From: Rossellomorea aquimaris TF-12
Lineage (GTDB): Bacteria > Bacillota > Bacilli > Bacillales > Bacillaceae_B
Direction of reading: 5' to 3'
DNA: 64,000 nucleotides
NCBI RefSeq assembly: GCF_001648555.1
Contig: NZ_LQXM01000027.1
Span: forward strand, 124,001-188,000
In this document: positions 1-8,644 of the stretch, in pieces
Numbering within the stretch: the first letter of the stretch is position 1
Layout: each line of letters opens with the position of its first letter
Position numbers and translations under genes: made by a program
Notes under the pieces: generated by a model
What the model saw: only the letters and a program-made list of their open reading frames with translations
The model's database searches: none
What the model was told of the DNA's origin: nothing

Positions 1-396
1 GCCCACATCAGTGCTCGCGGTACCATCCTCTTCGTTTCCTCCTTCTATTTCTGAAAGAGTCTGTGAGAAATCATTTTTTTCAAAGCTCATACTCTGAATA
101 AAACTTTCCGAAACAACCTCAGCCATTTCAAAGTCAAGAAGCAATTGCTCTGTCAATGGTTCAACCGGAATTTTCTTTTGCAAACTTAAGTCAGTAAAGG
201 CTCTGCTTTCAACATTCGTTTTTGCTTCCATTGCTTGTAAAATTGCTTTTTCTGTTTGTAGTTCATTTTGAATACGCTGAAGCCTAGTATTTTGAGGAGA
301 ATAAACAAAGAAATATAGAAGAGACAAACTCATAACACAAATAAGGATCAAACCAATAAATAGAGTCCATTCTCTTTTTGATAAATGAAAGTTCAT
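1..396 (-). CDS. pilO: PilO-like type IV pilus inner-membrane protein (partial, runs off the window)
   Basis: The frame is open from an ATG at 396 to the window edge, giving 132 residues without a stop. The protein has a short basic N-terminus, one membrane segment (about residues 12-31, rich in L, I, F) and then a coiled-coil-like stretch (about 35-60). This is the layout of PilO, which pairs with PilN in the type IV pilus alignment complex. Its start overlaps the stop of the pilN-like gene (ATGA), so the two are translationally coupled. The family call rests mainly on position after pilM-pilN, as PilO sequences diverge strongly. The C-terminal part lies outside the window. Confidence 0.6.
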   Translation of the reverse strand, partial: MNFHLSKREWTLFIGLILICVMSLSLLYFFVYSPQNTRLQRIQNELQTEKAILQAMEAKTNVESRAFTDLSLQKKIPVEPLTEQLLLDFEMAEVVSESFIQSMSFEKNDFSQTLSEIEGGNEEDGTASTDVG

Positions 397-1013
397 TCTT
401 CACCCTCCTCTTCTAAGGACAAGGATGATTCTTCCTTTAACTCCTGAAGCTTTATCGAGTTAAGAGTTAACTCATACTGTACAACATATCTCGGGAGAAT
501 CGCTTCTTCAAGCGCGGCTTCCTCACTTATGATTTCCTCTGTTGTGATTTCTTGAATTTCGGCTTCTGTTATCCAATTCATCCCTTTCATTCTCTCTAAG
601 TAATAGGCTGCTTCTCGACTGGCATCAAATTGAACCGTAAAGTTGATCACCTGTCTATCTCTGTATTCAAAGGTTTGAATAAACCCTCTTTGAGGGAGAA
701 GAGAAATGAGCTCGTTAAGGAGAGGAATCGTTTCAATAGGGTATGTTTCCATTCTTTTAACGGTTTCTTGTAAATCTCTGATTCCATTGGAAGATTGTGA
801 ATCTATTATTTTTTCTTGTTGCAGTTGGACTAATTGTTTCGTTTGGGATAGACTCACTTGGGTTCTTTCTGTTTCATTTCGTATACTATGTAAGGAAATC
901 ATAAGAAAGAGGAGCGTAATGAAAAAGAGTAAAAGAAGGATGCCAGCACTATATAGAAAAAGAGGAGTTCTCTTCTTTTTTTCTGAAAGTAAGTTAATGT
1001 CAATGAGATTCAT
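393..1013 (-). CDS. pilN: PilN-like type IV pilus assembly protein
   Basis: This 206-residue protein begins MNLIDINLL, the short cytoplasmic motif by which PilN peptides bind the groove of PilM. One membrane segment follows (about residues 18-40), then a coiled coil and a small alpha/beta domain. In the known family PilN bridges cytoplasmic PilM to PilO in the membrane. The tail is unusually rich in glutamate. The gene overlaps the 3' end of pilM by 14 bp and overlaps the next gene by ATGA. A GAGGTG ribosome site precedes the ATG. Start motif, length and order together make the call reasonably safe. Confidence 0.75.
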   Translation of the reverse strand: MNLIDINLLSEKKKRTPLFLYSAGILLLLFFITLLFLMISLHSIRNETERTQVSLSQTKQLVQLQQEKIIDSQSSNGIRDLQETVKRMETYPIETIPLLNELISLLPQRGFIQTFEYRDRQVINFTVQFDASREAAYYLERMKGMNWITEAEIQEITTEEIISEEAALEEAILPRYVVQYELTLNSIKLQELKEESSLSLEEEGEE

Positions 1014-1971
1014 TGTATTGCACCTCTTTTAACCCCAGACCTAATACTGTTGCAAAACGTCTCGATACTTCCTCATCATTGGTAGTGTAAATTCCATTTA
1101 AATGAAGAAAGTCCACCTTAACATTCAGCCTCTCATTCAAATGTTCTCTCATTTCCTTAAGGTTTGGATGATCTCCACTTATAAGAGCCCTATCAACGGC
1201 ATTTTCACCTTGATTTAATGAAAATCGGTAAAAATTCATCACTTTTTCTATTTCATTAAAAGCATCTTCATAATTTCGCCAACTGAGAGGTCCCTCATTT
1301 AATACTTTCTCGTTTTCCTCCTCTAAAACAAGAGGTCTTGTAAAAATCGGTTCGTTATTGTGAAAAATCGAAATGGTTAATAGGTGTTCATCGAAATGGA
1401 GGAACATCGTATGCTCATTTGAATTCACCAGCTGTTGTTCCACTCCTAACCGGTAAAGAGCAAGAAGTGAAATATCTGCAACGACAGGTTTTAGCTTCAC
1501 AGACACCAATACATCTTTATAGCTGTCTACAACTTCCTGGTAAGAGGAAATTAACAGGACTTCCCTTTTATGATCTGTTTCACCTAAAAGAGCATAATCA
1601 AAAACAGGATCCTCAAAAGGCAAATGAATACTTGTTCCAATTTCTAAAAATAAATACCCTTCTATTTCATCCTCTTGAAGATCCAGGGGAATCGTTACTT
1701 TTCGTAATACGACAAAGGGGTCCGGAACCACAAATCGGACAGACTTCCTTTTGATTTTCCAATCCTCCACACACTCTTCTAAGATGTATTGAAGCGTTTG
1801 TTCATCAATAATCCTTCCACCTTTAATAACACCATATGGAAGAGAACGTTCTCCAATAGTTTGAACGACTAGAGGCGAAGTTTGCTTCAACTCTAGAAAG
1901 CGGATAGACTGATCAGTAAAAACGAGATTTGCCGTTTTTTGGCTACTAGAGAGAAACTGGAGAATACCCAT
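1000..1971 (-). CDS. pilM: PilM, actin-like type IV pilus assembly ATPase
   Basis: The 323-residue protein has the PilM/FtsA-like actin fold pattern: N-terminal strands with FTDQSIRFLELK, a central GETDHKREVLLIS strand region and a late LISGDHPNL segment resembling the second phosphate-binding loop of the actin superfamily. PilM sits in the cytoplasm and links the inner-membrane PilN/PilO complex to the extension motor. It follows the prepilin peptidase gene by 18 bp and overlaps pilN, as expected in a pilMNO operon. The length is slightly short of proteobacterial PilM (about 350) and typical for Gram-positive versions. Confidence 0.82.
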   Translation of the reverse strand: MGILQFLSSSQKTANLVFTDQSIRFLELKQTSPLVVQTIGERSLPYGVIKGGRIIDEQTLQYILEECVEDWKIKRKSVRFVVPDPFVVLRKVTIPLDLQEDEIEGYLFLEIGTSIHLPFEDPVFDYALLGETDHKREVLLISSYQEVVDSYKDVLVSVKLKPVVADISLLALYRLGVEQQLVNSNEHTMFLHFDEHLLTISIFHNNEPIFTRPLVLEEENEKVLNEGPLSWRNYEDAFNEIEKVMNFYRFSLNQGENAVDRALISGDHPNLKEMREHLNERLNVKVDFLHLNGIYTTNDEEVSRRFATVLGLGLKEVQYNESH

Positions 1972-1989
1972 AACACAAACCCTTTCTTC

Positions 1990-2739
1990 TTACATTTGAA
2001 AAATTGAAAGATAAATAGACATAATAGCTTCACCATACAGAAAAGCAACGACGGTTCCTGCAGCAATGAATGGACCAAAGGGAATAGGCTTTCCTTTTTC
2101 AATCACTTTACATGCTAAAGCAAGAAGTCCAATGATAGCTCCAAAAAAGGTAGCTAACATAAAGGATAAGAGGGTGACCTTTAAACCAACGGCCAACCCA
2201 ATGACACCATAGAGTTTAATGTCTCCTCCTCCCATGCCTCCCTTACTTACGACAGCTATAGTGAGTAGTAAAATGAAACCTACTCCTGCTCCAACCAAAC
2301 TATCCCACCAGGGGGATAAGGGTAGGAAGATTCGTTCCAATACAAATAATCCAGTAAAAAATAGGAGAACCTTATCCGGAATCACCATATACTTTAAATC
2401 CGAAACCGTAATAATGATAAACATGGAGATAAGGGTCCAAGCAACCAGAAGCTCCCATTCCAGTCCAATCTGCACATAGGCAAGGGCAAAAAGGCTTGCA
2501 TTTAAAGCTTCCATAAAAGGATATAAAGGAGAAATGCGCCCTTGACACCGGCGACATTTCCCCTTTTGAATGACATAAGAGAACACTGGCAGCAATTCGA
2601 ATGCCGTCAACTGATGGCGACAATACGGGCAGCTTGACCTTGGTTTAACAATGGATTTCTTTAACGGAACTCGCAATCCAACAACGTTGTAGAAGGAGCC
2701 TAGGAGGAGTGCGTAGGTGGTGATGATGAAAAGCACCAT
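1990..2739 (-). CDS. comC: Prepilin peptidase / N-methyltransferase (ComC/PilD family)
   Basis: The 249-residue polytopic membrane protein cleaves the prepilin leader. An N-terminal domain has the paired zinc motifs CPYC and CRRC (about residues 37-65). The catalytic aspartates are visible in SDLKYMVIPD (about 112) and GMGGGDIKLYG (about 173), the GxGD-type aspartyl protease signature. The start lies 1 bp after the pilin stop codon, so enzyme and substrate are co-expressed. Position close to folC matches comC of B. subtilis, which would also process the ComG pseudopilins. Here it is embedded in a full pilus operon and probably serves both systems. Confidence 0.93.
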   Translation of the reverse strand: MVLFIITTYALLLGSFYNVVGLRVPLKKSIVKPRSSCPYCRHQLTAFELLPVFSYVIQKGKCRRCQGRISPLYPFMEALNASLFALAYVQIGLEWELLVAWTLISMFIIITVSDLKYMVIPDKVLLFFTGLFVLERIFLPLSPWWDSLVGAGVGFILLLTIAVVSKGGMGGGDIKLYGVIGLAVGLKVTLLSFMLATFFGAIIGLLALACKVIEKGKPIPFGPFIAAGTVVAFLYGEAIMSIYLSIFQM

Positions 2740-2740
2740 G

Positions 2741-3166
2741 TTATTTTGCGACTTCTAATAATTCAGATTCAGGTACCGCCTTTTTATTCTTGTAGCTTGC
2801 GTTCACAACTTTTGCAGAATCATGTCCTGATATAGTATAAATTCCATTACTATATTTAACTATATAATCAACATCATCTACATTAGATAAATATTCTTTT
2901 AAACCACCGTAAGCAGGAGTAACACTATTATCTGCATCATGTTTCCATTGAGTAATTTCAGAGTCTGAAGCATGTGCTAACTTTGCAGCATTGATAATCT
3001 GAATGGCTTCAGCCACTTTCGCATCTTCTTTAGTTTTATCAATTATCCCACCAATACTAGGTACCGCAATCGCCGCAATAATCCCCAAAATGACAATAAC
3101 TGCTAATAGCTCAACAAGTGTCAAACCTCTTTCATTTTTCAACATTTTTCTGAGTTTCATTACCAT
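2741..3166 (-). CDS. Type IV prepilin (major-pilin candidate)
   Basis: The 141-residue protein has a class III signal: a basic leader ending NERG, then LTLVELLAVIVILGIIAAIA with Glu at position +5 after the cleavage Gly, followed by a 90-residue hydrophilic head. The ATG at 3166 (MVMK) is preferred over the ATG two codons later because AGGAGG lies 8 nt upstream. A TATAAT -10 element is seen at about 3228-3233, so this gene probably has its own promoter within the operon. The 5' UTR contains a dyad (3193-3207) also found before the first gene of the cluster. No cysteine pair is seen in the head, unlike Neisseria or Pseudomonas pilins. Confidence 0.9.
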   Translation of the reverse strand: MVMKLRKMLKNERGLTLVELLAVIVILGIIAAIAVPSIGGIIDKTKEDAKVAEAIQIINAAKLAHASDSEITQWKHDADNSVTPAYGGLKEYLSNVDDVDYIVKYSNGIYTISGHDSAKVVNASYKNKKAVPESELLEVAK

Positions 3167-3192
3167 TCCATATTCCTCCTAAAATCGTCGTA

Positions 3193-3207
3193 TAGTACTT
3201 TAGTACT
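3193..3207 (-). promoter_or_regulatory. Dyad AGTAC-N4-GTACT in the pilin 5' UTR
   Basis: The 15-mer TAGTACTTTAGTACT lies about 16 nt downstream of a TATAAT element and 13 nt upstream of the pilin ribosome site. Arms AGTAC and GTACT are perfect inverted repeats. A near-identical dyad is at 9329-9343 upstream of the first gene of the cluster. It could be an operator or an mRNA stem. No regulator is recognised for it. Confidence 0.45.
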
Positions 3208-3281
3208 CTTTTATTCTATTTTTATTATACAATACTTATTGTGGAATTTAAGTCTAAATGTGTAAAATATTATCAGAATTG

Positions 3282-4493
3282 CTAGAAATTTTGAACGTTG
3301 TTAAAAATTTCAAACATAGGAATCATAATTGCTGTTACAATGGTTCCTACTATTCCGGCTAAAAGGACAATCATTAATGGTTCTATTAACGCTTTGAGCT
3401 GATCCGTAGCACTCTCTACTTCATTCTCATAGAAGTCTGCTACCTTGGATAACATACTATCAAGTGCTCCCGTTTCCTCTCCAATGGAAATCATATGTGA
3501 TACGAGTGGTGGAAAAGCCCAGTGATTTTTCATAGGGTCTGTAATGCTCCCCCCTTTTTCAAGGGACTCTCTTGATTCTTTGAGAACCAATGAAATAACA
3601 GAATTATCCACTACTCTTTCAACGATACCTAAAGACTGTAGGATAGGAACCGAACTTGAAAATAATGAACTCAACGTTCGAGTTAACCGTGCAATGACTG
3701 CTTTTTGAATCAGACTTCCGAAAATAGGAATTCGCAAAACCATAAAATCCAAGTAGTATTTGGCTTTATTATTTTTTCTAGCCATCATGATTCCTAAAGG
3801 ACAAAGTAAGAAGAGTAATAAAATGATATACCATAAACTTTGAACGGCCTCACTTGCACCGAGTACAAACCGGGTAATCAGCGGCAATTCTCCACCGAAA
3901 TCTTCAAACATGTCGACAAATGTTGGTACAACAGCCACTAAAAGAAAGATCACTACTCCTATCGCAACCACACCTACTACCGCAGGATATGAGAGAGCTG
4001 CCAATACCTTTTGACGGGTTCTATGCTGCTTTTCATAGTGATCCCCTAAACGTTCTAACGTTTCATCCAAGCTTCCAGTAGCCTCTCCTGCTTTTAACAT
4101 ATTAATAAACAGTGGTTCGAATACTTTTTTATGCTTAGCAAACGCATCCGATAGCGGGTTCCCTTCTTTCAATTCCAGCTCAACATCACCTAATATTTTA
4201 GAAAGGGCTTTACTTTCAGTTTGAGTTTTTAATATTCTTGTAGCATCTACTACAGTGACCCCTGCTTTTAATAAGGTTGAATACTGTCGTAAAAAAATAA
4301 CCAAATGCTGAAGCTTTACTGAGTTCCCTAATATGATTTCCTTTGTCAAAAAGGTCTCAGGTAATTCTTCCATAATGGTGACTCTAACACCTTGTTTCTT
4401 TAAAAGAAGCATGGCTTCTTTTTTGGAAGGGGCTGTGATTCTCCCTCTTTTTTTTCCACTTTTATCTCTACCCTCGTATGTAAACCGGGCCAT
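3282..4493 (-). CDS. pilC: PilC/GspF type IV pilus platform protein
   Basis: The 403-residue protein has the standard GspF layout: an N-terminal soluble segment beginning MARFTYEGRDKSGK and two related GspF domains (about residues 65-190 and 265-395), each with a membrane segment, for example VAIGVVIFLLVAVVPTF, LWYIILLLFLLCPLGIMMA and a final segment near 370-395. Paired AGEATGSLDE and IGEETGALDS motifs mark the duplicated domains. The family forms the inner-membrane platform under the motors PilB and PilT. It follows pilT by 2 bp, and a 115-bp gap before the pilin holds the pilin promoter. A full-length, intact copy. Confidence 0.93.
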   Translation of the reverse strand: MARFTYEGRDKSGKKRGRITAPSKKEAMLLLKKQGVRVTIMEELPETFLTKEIILGNSVKLQHLVIFLRQYSTLLKAGVTVVDATRILKTQTESKALSKILGDVELELKEGNPLSDAFAKHKKVFEPLFINMLKAGEATGSLDETLERLGDHYEKQHRTRQKVLAALSYPAVVGVVAIGVVIFLLVAVVPTFVDMFEDFGGELPLITRFVLGASEAVQSLWYIILLLFLLCPLGIMMARKNNKAKYYLDFMVLRIPIFGSLIQKAVIARLTRTLSSLFSSSVPILQSLGIVERVVDNSVISLVLKESRESLEKGGSITDPMKNHWAFPPLVSHMISIGEETGALDSMLSKVADFYENEVESATDQLKALIEPLMIVLLAGIVGTIVTAIMIPMFEIFNNVQNF

Positions 4494-4495
4494 CT

Positions 4496-5533
4496 CTACT
4501 CGTTCTCCTGTAAAAATGGTTGTGCAACTTCTCTAGTAATGATGCCAGCTTGAAGCAGTCTATTTACATTTGAATGAAAGAGCTCCATGCCTTGAGATTT
4601 AGAGGTTTGCATAACGCTTGGAATTTGATGAATTTTTTCAGAGCGTATGAGATTTGCTACGGCTGAGTTATTTAAAAGAATTTCCGTTACTGCCAGTCTC
4701 CCCTTCTTATCAACAGTTGGCAAAAGTCTTTGAGCAACGATTCCTTGTAGTACAGATGCAAGCTGGACACGAATTTGAGCCTGTTGCTCTGGCGGGAATA
4801 CATCAATGATTCTCTCGATGGTTGAAACAGCACTGGATGTGTGTAAAGTACCTAAGACTAAATGTCCTGTTTCGGCTGCAGTAATAGCAGTATGAATCGT
4901 TTCTAAATCCCTCATTTCCCCAACCAAAATTACGTCTGGGTCCTGCCTTAATGCACTGCGCAAACCATCAGCAAAGGACTTCGTATCAAAGCCAACTTCA
5001 CGTTGATCAATAATAGAGGAACCATGTTTATGTAAATACTCAATAGGATCTTCTAATGTGATAATATGCTTTCGCATAGATTGATTCATATATTGAATCA
5101 TCGAAGCCAAGGTAGTAGATTTACCGCTTCCAGTAGGCCCTGTAACCAGAATTAACCCTTGCTGTTTTTCAGTCATTTTCATTAAAGCGGGAGGAAGCAT
5201 GAGCTCTTCAATCGTTGGAATTTTTGTTGGTACGACACGAAGAGCAATAGAAATACATGACCTTTGAAAATATGCATTCACTCTAAATCGAGAAAGACCA
5301 GAAATTCCATATGAAAAGTCCAGCTCCCCTCTATCTCGAAAATCATCCCATAAACTCTCTGGAATAATGCCCTTTGCCATGGTTTCTGTATCCTCAGGCT
5401 TTAAGACTTCTTTTCCATAGCGTTTTAGTTCACCATGTATACGAAAAATAGGAGCAGACCCAATGGTTAAATGAATATCAGACGCGTTCAATTCAAATGC
5501 TGCTCGCAATAGATTATCAATTCGTTCAGTCAA
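4496..5533 (-). CDS. pilT: PilT, type IV pilus retraction ATPase
   Basis: The 345-residue hexameric ATPase shows Walker A GPTGSGKSTT (near residue 130), an Asp box, Walker B VGEMRDLETI and the His box TGHLVLGTLHT. A C-terminal LLQAGIITREVA matches the conserved PilT AGxITxxxA motif, which separates it from PilB/GspE. TTG at 5533 is chosen because AAGGTG lies 6 nt upstream; the in-frame GTG at 5542 overlaps that site. PilT depolymerises the pilus and gives twitching and DNA uptake force. Its presence argues for a dynamic pilus, since the B. subtilis ComG system has no PilT. It lies 14 bp after pilB. Confidence 0.93.
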   Translation of the reverse strand: MTERIDNLLRAAFELNASDIHLTIGSAPIFRIHGELKRYGKEVLKPEDTETMAKGIIPESLWDDFRDRGELDFSYGISGLSRFRVNAYFQRSCISIALRVVPTKIPTIEELMLPPALMKMTEKQQGLILVTGPTGSGKSTTLASMIQYMNQSMRKHIITLEDPIEYLHKHGSSIIDQREVGFDTKSFADGLRSALRQDPDVILVGEMRDLETIHTAITAAETGHLVLGTLHTSSAVSTIERIIDVFPPEQQAQIRVQLASVLQGIVAQRLLPTVDKKGRLAVTEILLNNSAVANLIRSEKIHQIPSVMQTSKSQGMELFHSNVNRLLQAGIITREVAQPFLQENE

Positions 5534-5547
5534 TCTAATCACCTTCT

Positions 5548-7206
5548 CTACTCAATAGCTACTCGAAGAATTTCTTCTGTTGTAGTCTGACCTTGTTTCA
5601 CTTTAAACAAACCATCGTCTAAAAGAAAAATAGTTTTGCTCTCCACCGCTGCTTCTTTTAAATTGGATAGAGGCTCATTATTCATAATTATTCTCTTCAT
5701 TTTCTCGTTGACCACCAGGACTTCATGAATGGCCATTCTTCCTTTATATCCTGTCATATGGCACGAAGAACAACCTTGTCCACGTGTTACTTTTTCTATG
5801 GTCAATCCTCTACGTTTGAAAATATCCACTTCACTTGATGTAGGCTTTTCTTCTTTGGAACAGTCTCTACATACTTTACGCACTAACCGCTGAGAAACAA
5901 TTCCACTTACTGATGTTGCTACTAAAAATGGTTCGACTCCCATATCGATAAGTCGAGTTATAGTTCCTATTGAATCATTTGTATGAATGGTACTCAGAAC
6001 TAAATGCCCTGTCAATGAAGCTCGAATCGCCACTTCGACGGTTTCTTTATCCCGAATTTCCCCAACCATTATAATATTGGGATCTTGTCTCAAAATGGAG
6101 CGTAAACCTTTCGCAAATGTAAGTCCTACATTAGGGCTTACTTGAATTTGATTTATCCCTTCTATTTGATATTCAACAGGATCTTCAACTGTAATAATAT
6201 TCACTTCTTCACTATTTAATTTATTTAATCCAGCGTATAAAGTGGAAGTTTTTCCAGAACCAGTTGGTCCAGTAATTAATACAATTCCTGTTGGTCTTTC
6301 AATCAAGTCTTGGAAACGTTTAAGGTTCAGGGAATTAAAACCTAATTGTCCCAGGTCATTCAGCGAAGAGCTTAAATCTAGAATCCGGAGAACCATTTTC
6401 TCTCCATAAACTGTTGGAAGCGTAGATACTCGAATATCAATCGGTCTAAAATCAATATTGGTTTTAATTCTTCCATCTTGGGGAACTCGATATTCAGTAA
6501 TATCCAGTTGGGACATAATTTTCATTCGAGCCGTTAGCTTGCTTTGTATATGTTTTGGCAATGCTTTTTCCGTTCTAAGAATTCCATCTATCCGGTATCG
6601 AATGAGAACCTTCGTCTCTTGAGGGTCAATGTGAATATCACTTGCTTTTTGTGTCATGGCATTAGATATAATCTGATTAACAAGTTTTGCTACTGGAGAT
6701 TCTTGATCAGGTACTATTTCTGCTTCTTTCTCAGGCTGGTCATTTTCAATACCTTTAAGGTCATCAAAGCTATCATCCATCTCATAATACTTATTTATAG
6801 AGCGTAGAATATCATCTTTTGTCGCAATAGCCGTTTCTATATAAAAACCTGTGGATAAACGAAGATCTTCAATCGTATAAAAATCCATTGGATCCGCCAT
6901 GGCCACAAAAAGCTTGTCCCCTTCCTTTTTCAAAGGAATGATTAAGTTTCGCTTAGCTGTTTTTTTGGGGATTAATTGAAACAATTTTGAATCAAACGGG
7001 TAGCGGAATAAACTTACGTGAGGAATTCCTAATTGAAACTCCAATACTTCAATCAATTGCTGTTCCGTTATATACCCCTTTTGTAAGATAACGTCTCCAA
7101 GCTTCTGATCTTTGCTCTTTTCTTTTAGAGCCGTTTGCAGATTTTCCTCTGAAAGTAAACCGGAATCTACTAATAAATCCCCTAAACGTTTTCGCACTTG
7201 GGCCAT
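5548..7206 (-). CDS. pilB: PilB/GspE type IV pilus extension ATPase with N-terminal MshEN-like domain
   Basis: The 552-residue protein has two tandem MshEN-like motifs at its N-terminus (RLGDLLVDSGLLSEENL near residues 7-23; KLGDVILQKGYITEQQL near 35-51, followed by EFQLGIP). The GspE ATPase core follows with Walker [15 protein letters not shown] (near 310), Walker B VGEIRDKETV and a C-terminal zinc site CRDC...CSSC. The family drives pilus polymerisation. In MshE-type ATPases the tandem motifs bind cyclic di-GMP; binding here is an inference from the motif. A GGGAGGTGGG ribosome site precedes the ATG. A diguanylate cyclase gene lies 2.3 kb upstream. Confidence 0.93.
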   Translation of the reverse strand: MAQVRKRLGDLLVDSGLLSEENLQTALKEKSKDQKLGDVILQKGYITEQQLIEVLEFQLGIPHVSLFRYPFDSKLFQLIPKKTAKRNLIIPLKKEGDKLFVAMADPMDFYTIEDLRLSTGFYIETAIATKDDILRSINKYYEMDDSFDDLKGIENDQPEKEAEIVPDQESPVAKLVNQIISNAMTQKASDIHIDPQETKVLIRYRIDGILRTEKALPKHIQSKLTARMKIMSQLDITEYRVPQDGRIKTNIDFRPIDIRVSTLPTVYGEKMVLRILDLSSSLNDLGQLGFNSLNLKRFQDLIERPTGIVLITGPTGSGKTSTLYAGLNKLNSEEVNIITVEDPVEYQIEGINQIQVSPNVGLTFAKGLRSILRQDPNIIMVGEIRDKETVEVAIRASLTGHLVLSTIHTNDSIGTITRLIDMGVEPFLVATSVSGIVSQRLVRKVCRDCSKEEKPTSSEVDIFKRRGLTIEKVTRGQGCSSCHMTGYKGRMAIHEVLVVNEKMKRIIMNNEPLSNLKEAAVESKTIFLLDDGLFKVKQGQTTTEEILRVAIE

Positions 7207-7235
7207 CCTATCCCACCTCCCTTTATATATTGACC

Positions 7236-8612
7236 TTACTTCATATTTTCTTCTGGTTTTACATCCAAAGGGTGTAAATTATCACTGGAATCTGGTTGTT
7301 GGGACGTTTGATCATTCGACTGATTATTATCGTTTGGTTGTGACCATTGTGTGGGAACCGATTCATTTTGATCCTCATCAGGATCTAAAGGGTCTTCATT
7401 CGGAATGGAATAGGTGGGAACACCATTTCCATCCGTCGTTGGTGCACCTGAATCGTTAGAGGTATTAATAACATAATCTTTCATTCTATGAATCTCTTCT
7501 TTATGACGAGGTGGATAGAAGTCCTCTGACACCTTTGTTTCCTCCAATAGATTTCCCTTTGAAGTCACCTTCCTTTTCCAAACCTCAACTAACACGCCTT
7601 CATTCCCTACTTCTACTACCTTAACCTCACCTGAATTCAAATAAGGACTGTATTGTTTAATGATTCGTGGTGAAAAAGTTTGCTCGTTTCTCAATTCAAT
7701 TTCAATTTCATATGGTAATTCCAATCCATTTAAGGAGGTTGAAAGCTTCGATTGAAGCAAATCTAAATGAATAGAATATGTAGTATCATTGGGGTTTTTA
7801 AAAGCAAAATCTCTTTTAGAATTCCGATTGATGTTTGCTTCGAAGCCAAGTTCTATCCCTTCAGGAAGTTCTCTGCTGTAATTTCGCTCGATTACTAGGA
7901 AATTAGTTTGAAGAATGGTCTTGTAGATTGATGAAGCAATGATACTCAAGTCACTATCAGTTGCCCCTGTAAAACCATTTTGATCCATCCACTGTATTAA
8001 TGAGAAATCAGAGTTTCCTTTAATTTGAATCTCAGGAAATACTGCTATGAAATTTGTTATGCCAGGTGTAGTCGTCAGAGAGTTCACTTCCGCTTGTGCA
8101 ACTGTCAAAATGGAATCAGAGGTGATTAAGTATTGATTTACCTTAATGAACTCTTCTTCGGTTATTAACTCTGATGCCTTATCTTTTAAAACTTCGGACA
8201 GTGCTTCCATATTTATTAATGAGGTATCTACCCCACTTTCAGAAAGGAACTCACTCAGTTCTCCTTCATCTACCTTCACGTTTAAAAGAAGAGTTTCGCC
8301 CTCTTTCTCGATTGAGGCTGAAACATCAAAGGAAAATAAACGGGAGGCTACGGGAAATGTTTGATTAAGGTATGAAAAGGTCAGTTTTTGATTGACCTTC
8401 CATTTCTTAATTTCTTCTTCTAATTTTTCCACTGCATCTTCTTTACTGGCATTTGCAACACTTACTCCTGCAATTTTTGCGCCTTCTGAGAAACGTTCAT
8501 TCTTTGAAAAGAATTGGTCATATGAAAATGCACCTATATGAGCAAAACTAACTAAATAAACACTGCAAAGAATAAAGAAAAAGGTAACCTTTGATATGGG
8601 TGTCTTACTCAT
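7236..8612 (-). CDS. VanW/G5-like secreted or membrane-anchored protein in the pilus operon
   Basis: This 458-residue protein has one N-terminal membrane anchor (about residues 8-30) and a large extracellular part. A first domain (about 35-160) looks like the peptidoglycan-binding-like domain of VanW proteins. A following region (about 200-310) is VanW-like, and a G5-like segment (EVKVVEVGNEGVLVEVWKRK, about 335) is present. The C-terminal 80 residues are low in complexity, rich in P, D, N, Q and S. ATG at 8612 is chosen because AAGGAGG lies 8 nt upstream; a TTG at 8630 would place that site inside the gene. It precedes pilB by 29 bp. A role at the cell wall in pilus passage or anchoring is inference. 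Confidence 0.65.
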   Translation of the reverse strand: MSKTPISKVTFFFILCSVYLVSFAHIGAFSYDQFFSKNERFSEGAKIAGVSVANASKEDAVEKLEEEIKKWKVNQKLTFSYLNQTFPVASRLFSFDVSASIEKEGETLLLNVKVDEGELSEFLSESGVDTSLINMEALSEVLKDKASELITEEEFIKVNQYLITSDSILTVAQAEVNSLTTTPGITNFIAVFPEIQIKGNSDFSLIQWMDQNGFTGATDSDLSIIASSIYKTILQTNFLVIERNYSRELPEGIELGFEANINRNSKRDFAFKNPNDTTYSIHLDLLQSKLSTSLNGLELPYEIEIELRNEQTFSPRIIKQYSPYLNSGEVKVVEVGNEGVLVEVWKRKVTSKGNLLEETKVSEDFYPPRHKEEIHRMKDYVINTSNDSGAPTTDGNGVPTYSIPNEDPLDPDEDQNESVPTQWSQPNDNNQSNDQTSQQPDSSDNLHPLDVKPEENMK

Positions 8613-8644
8613 TTTCGATGCCTCCTTCAAAATTCTTATTCACT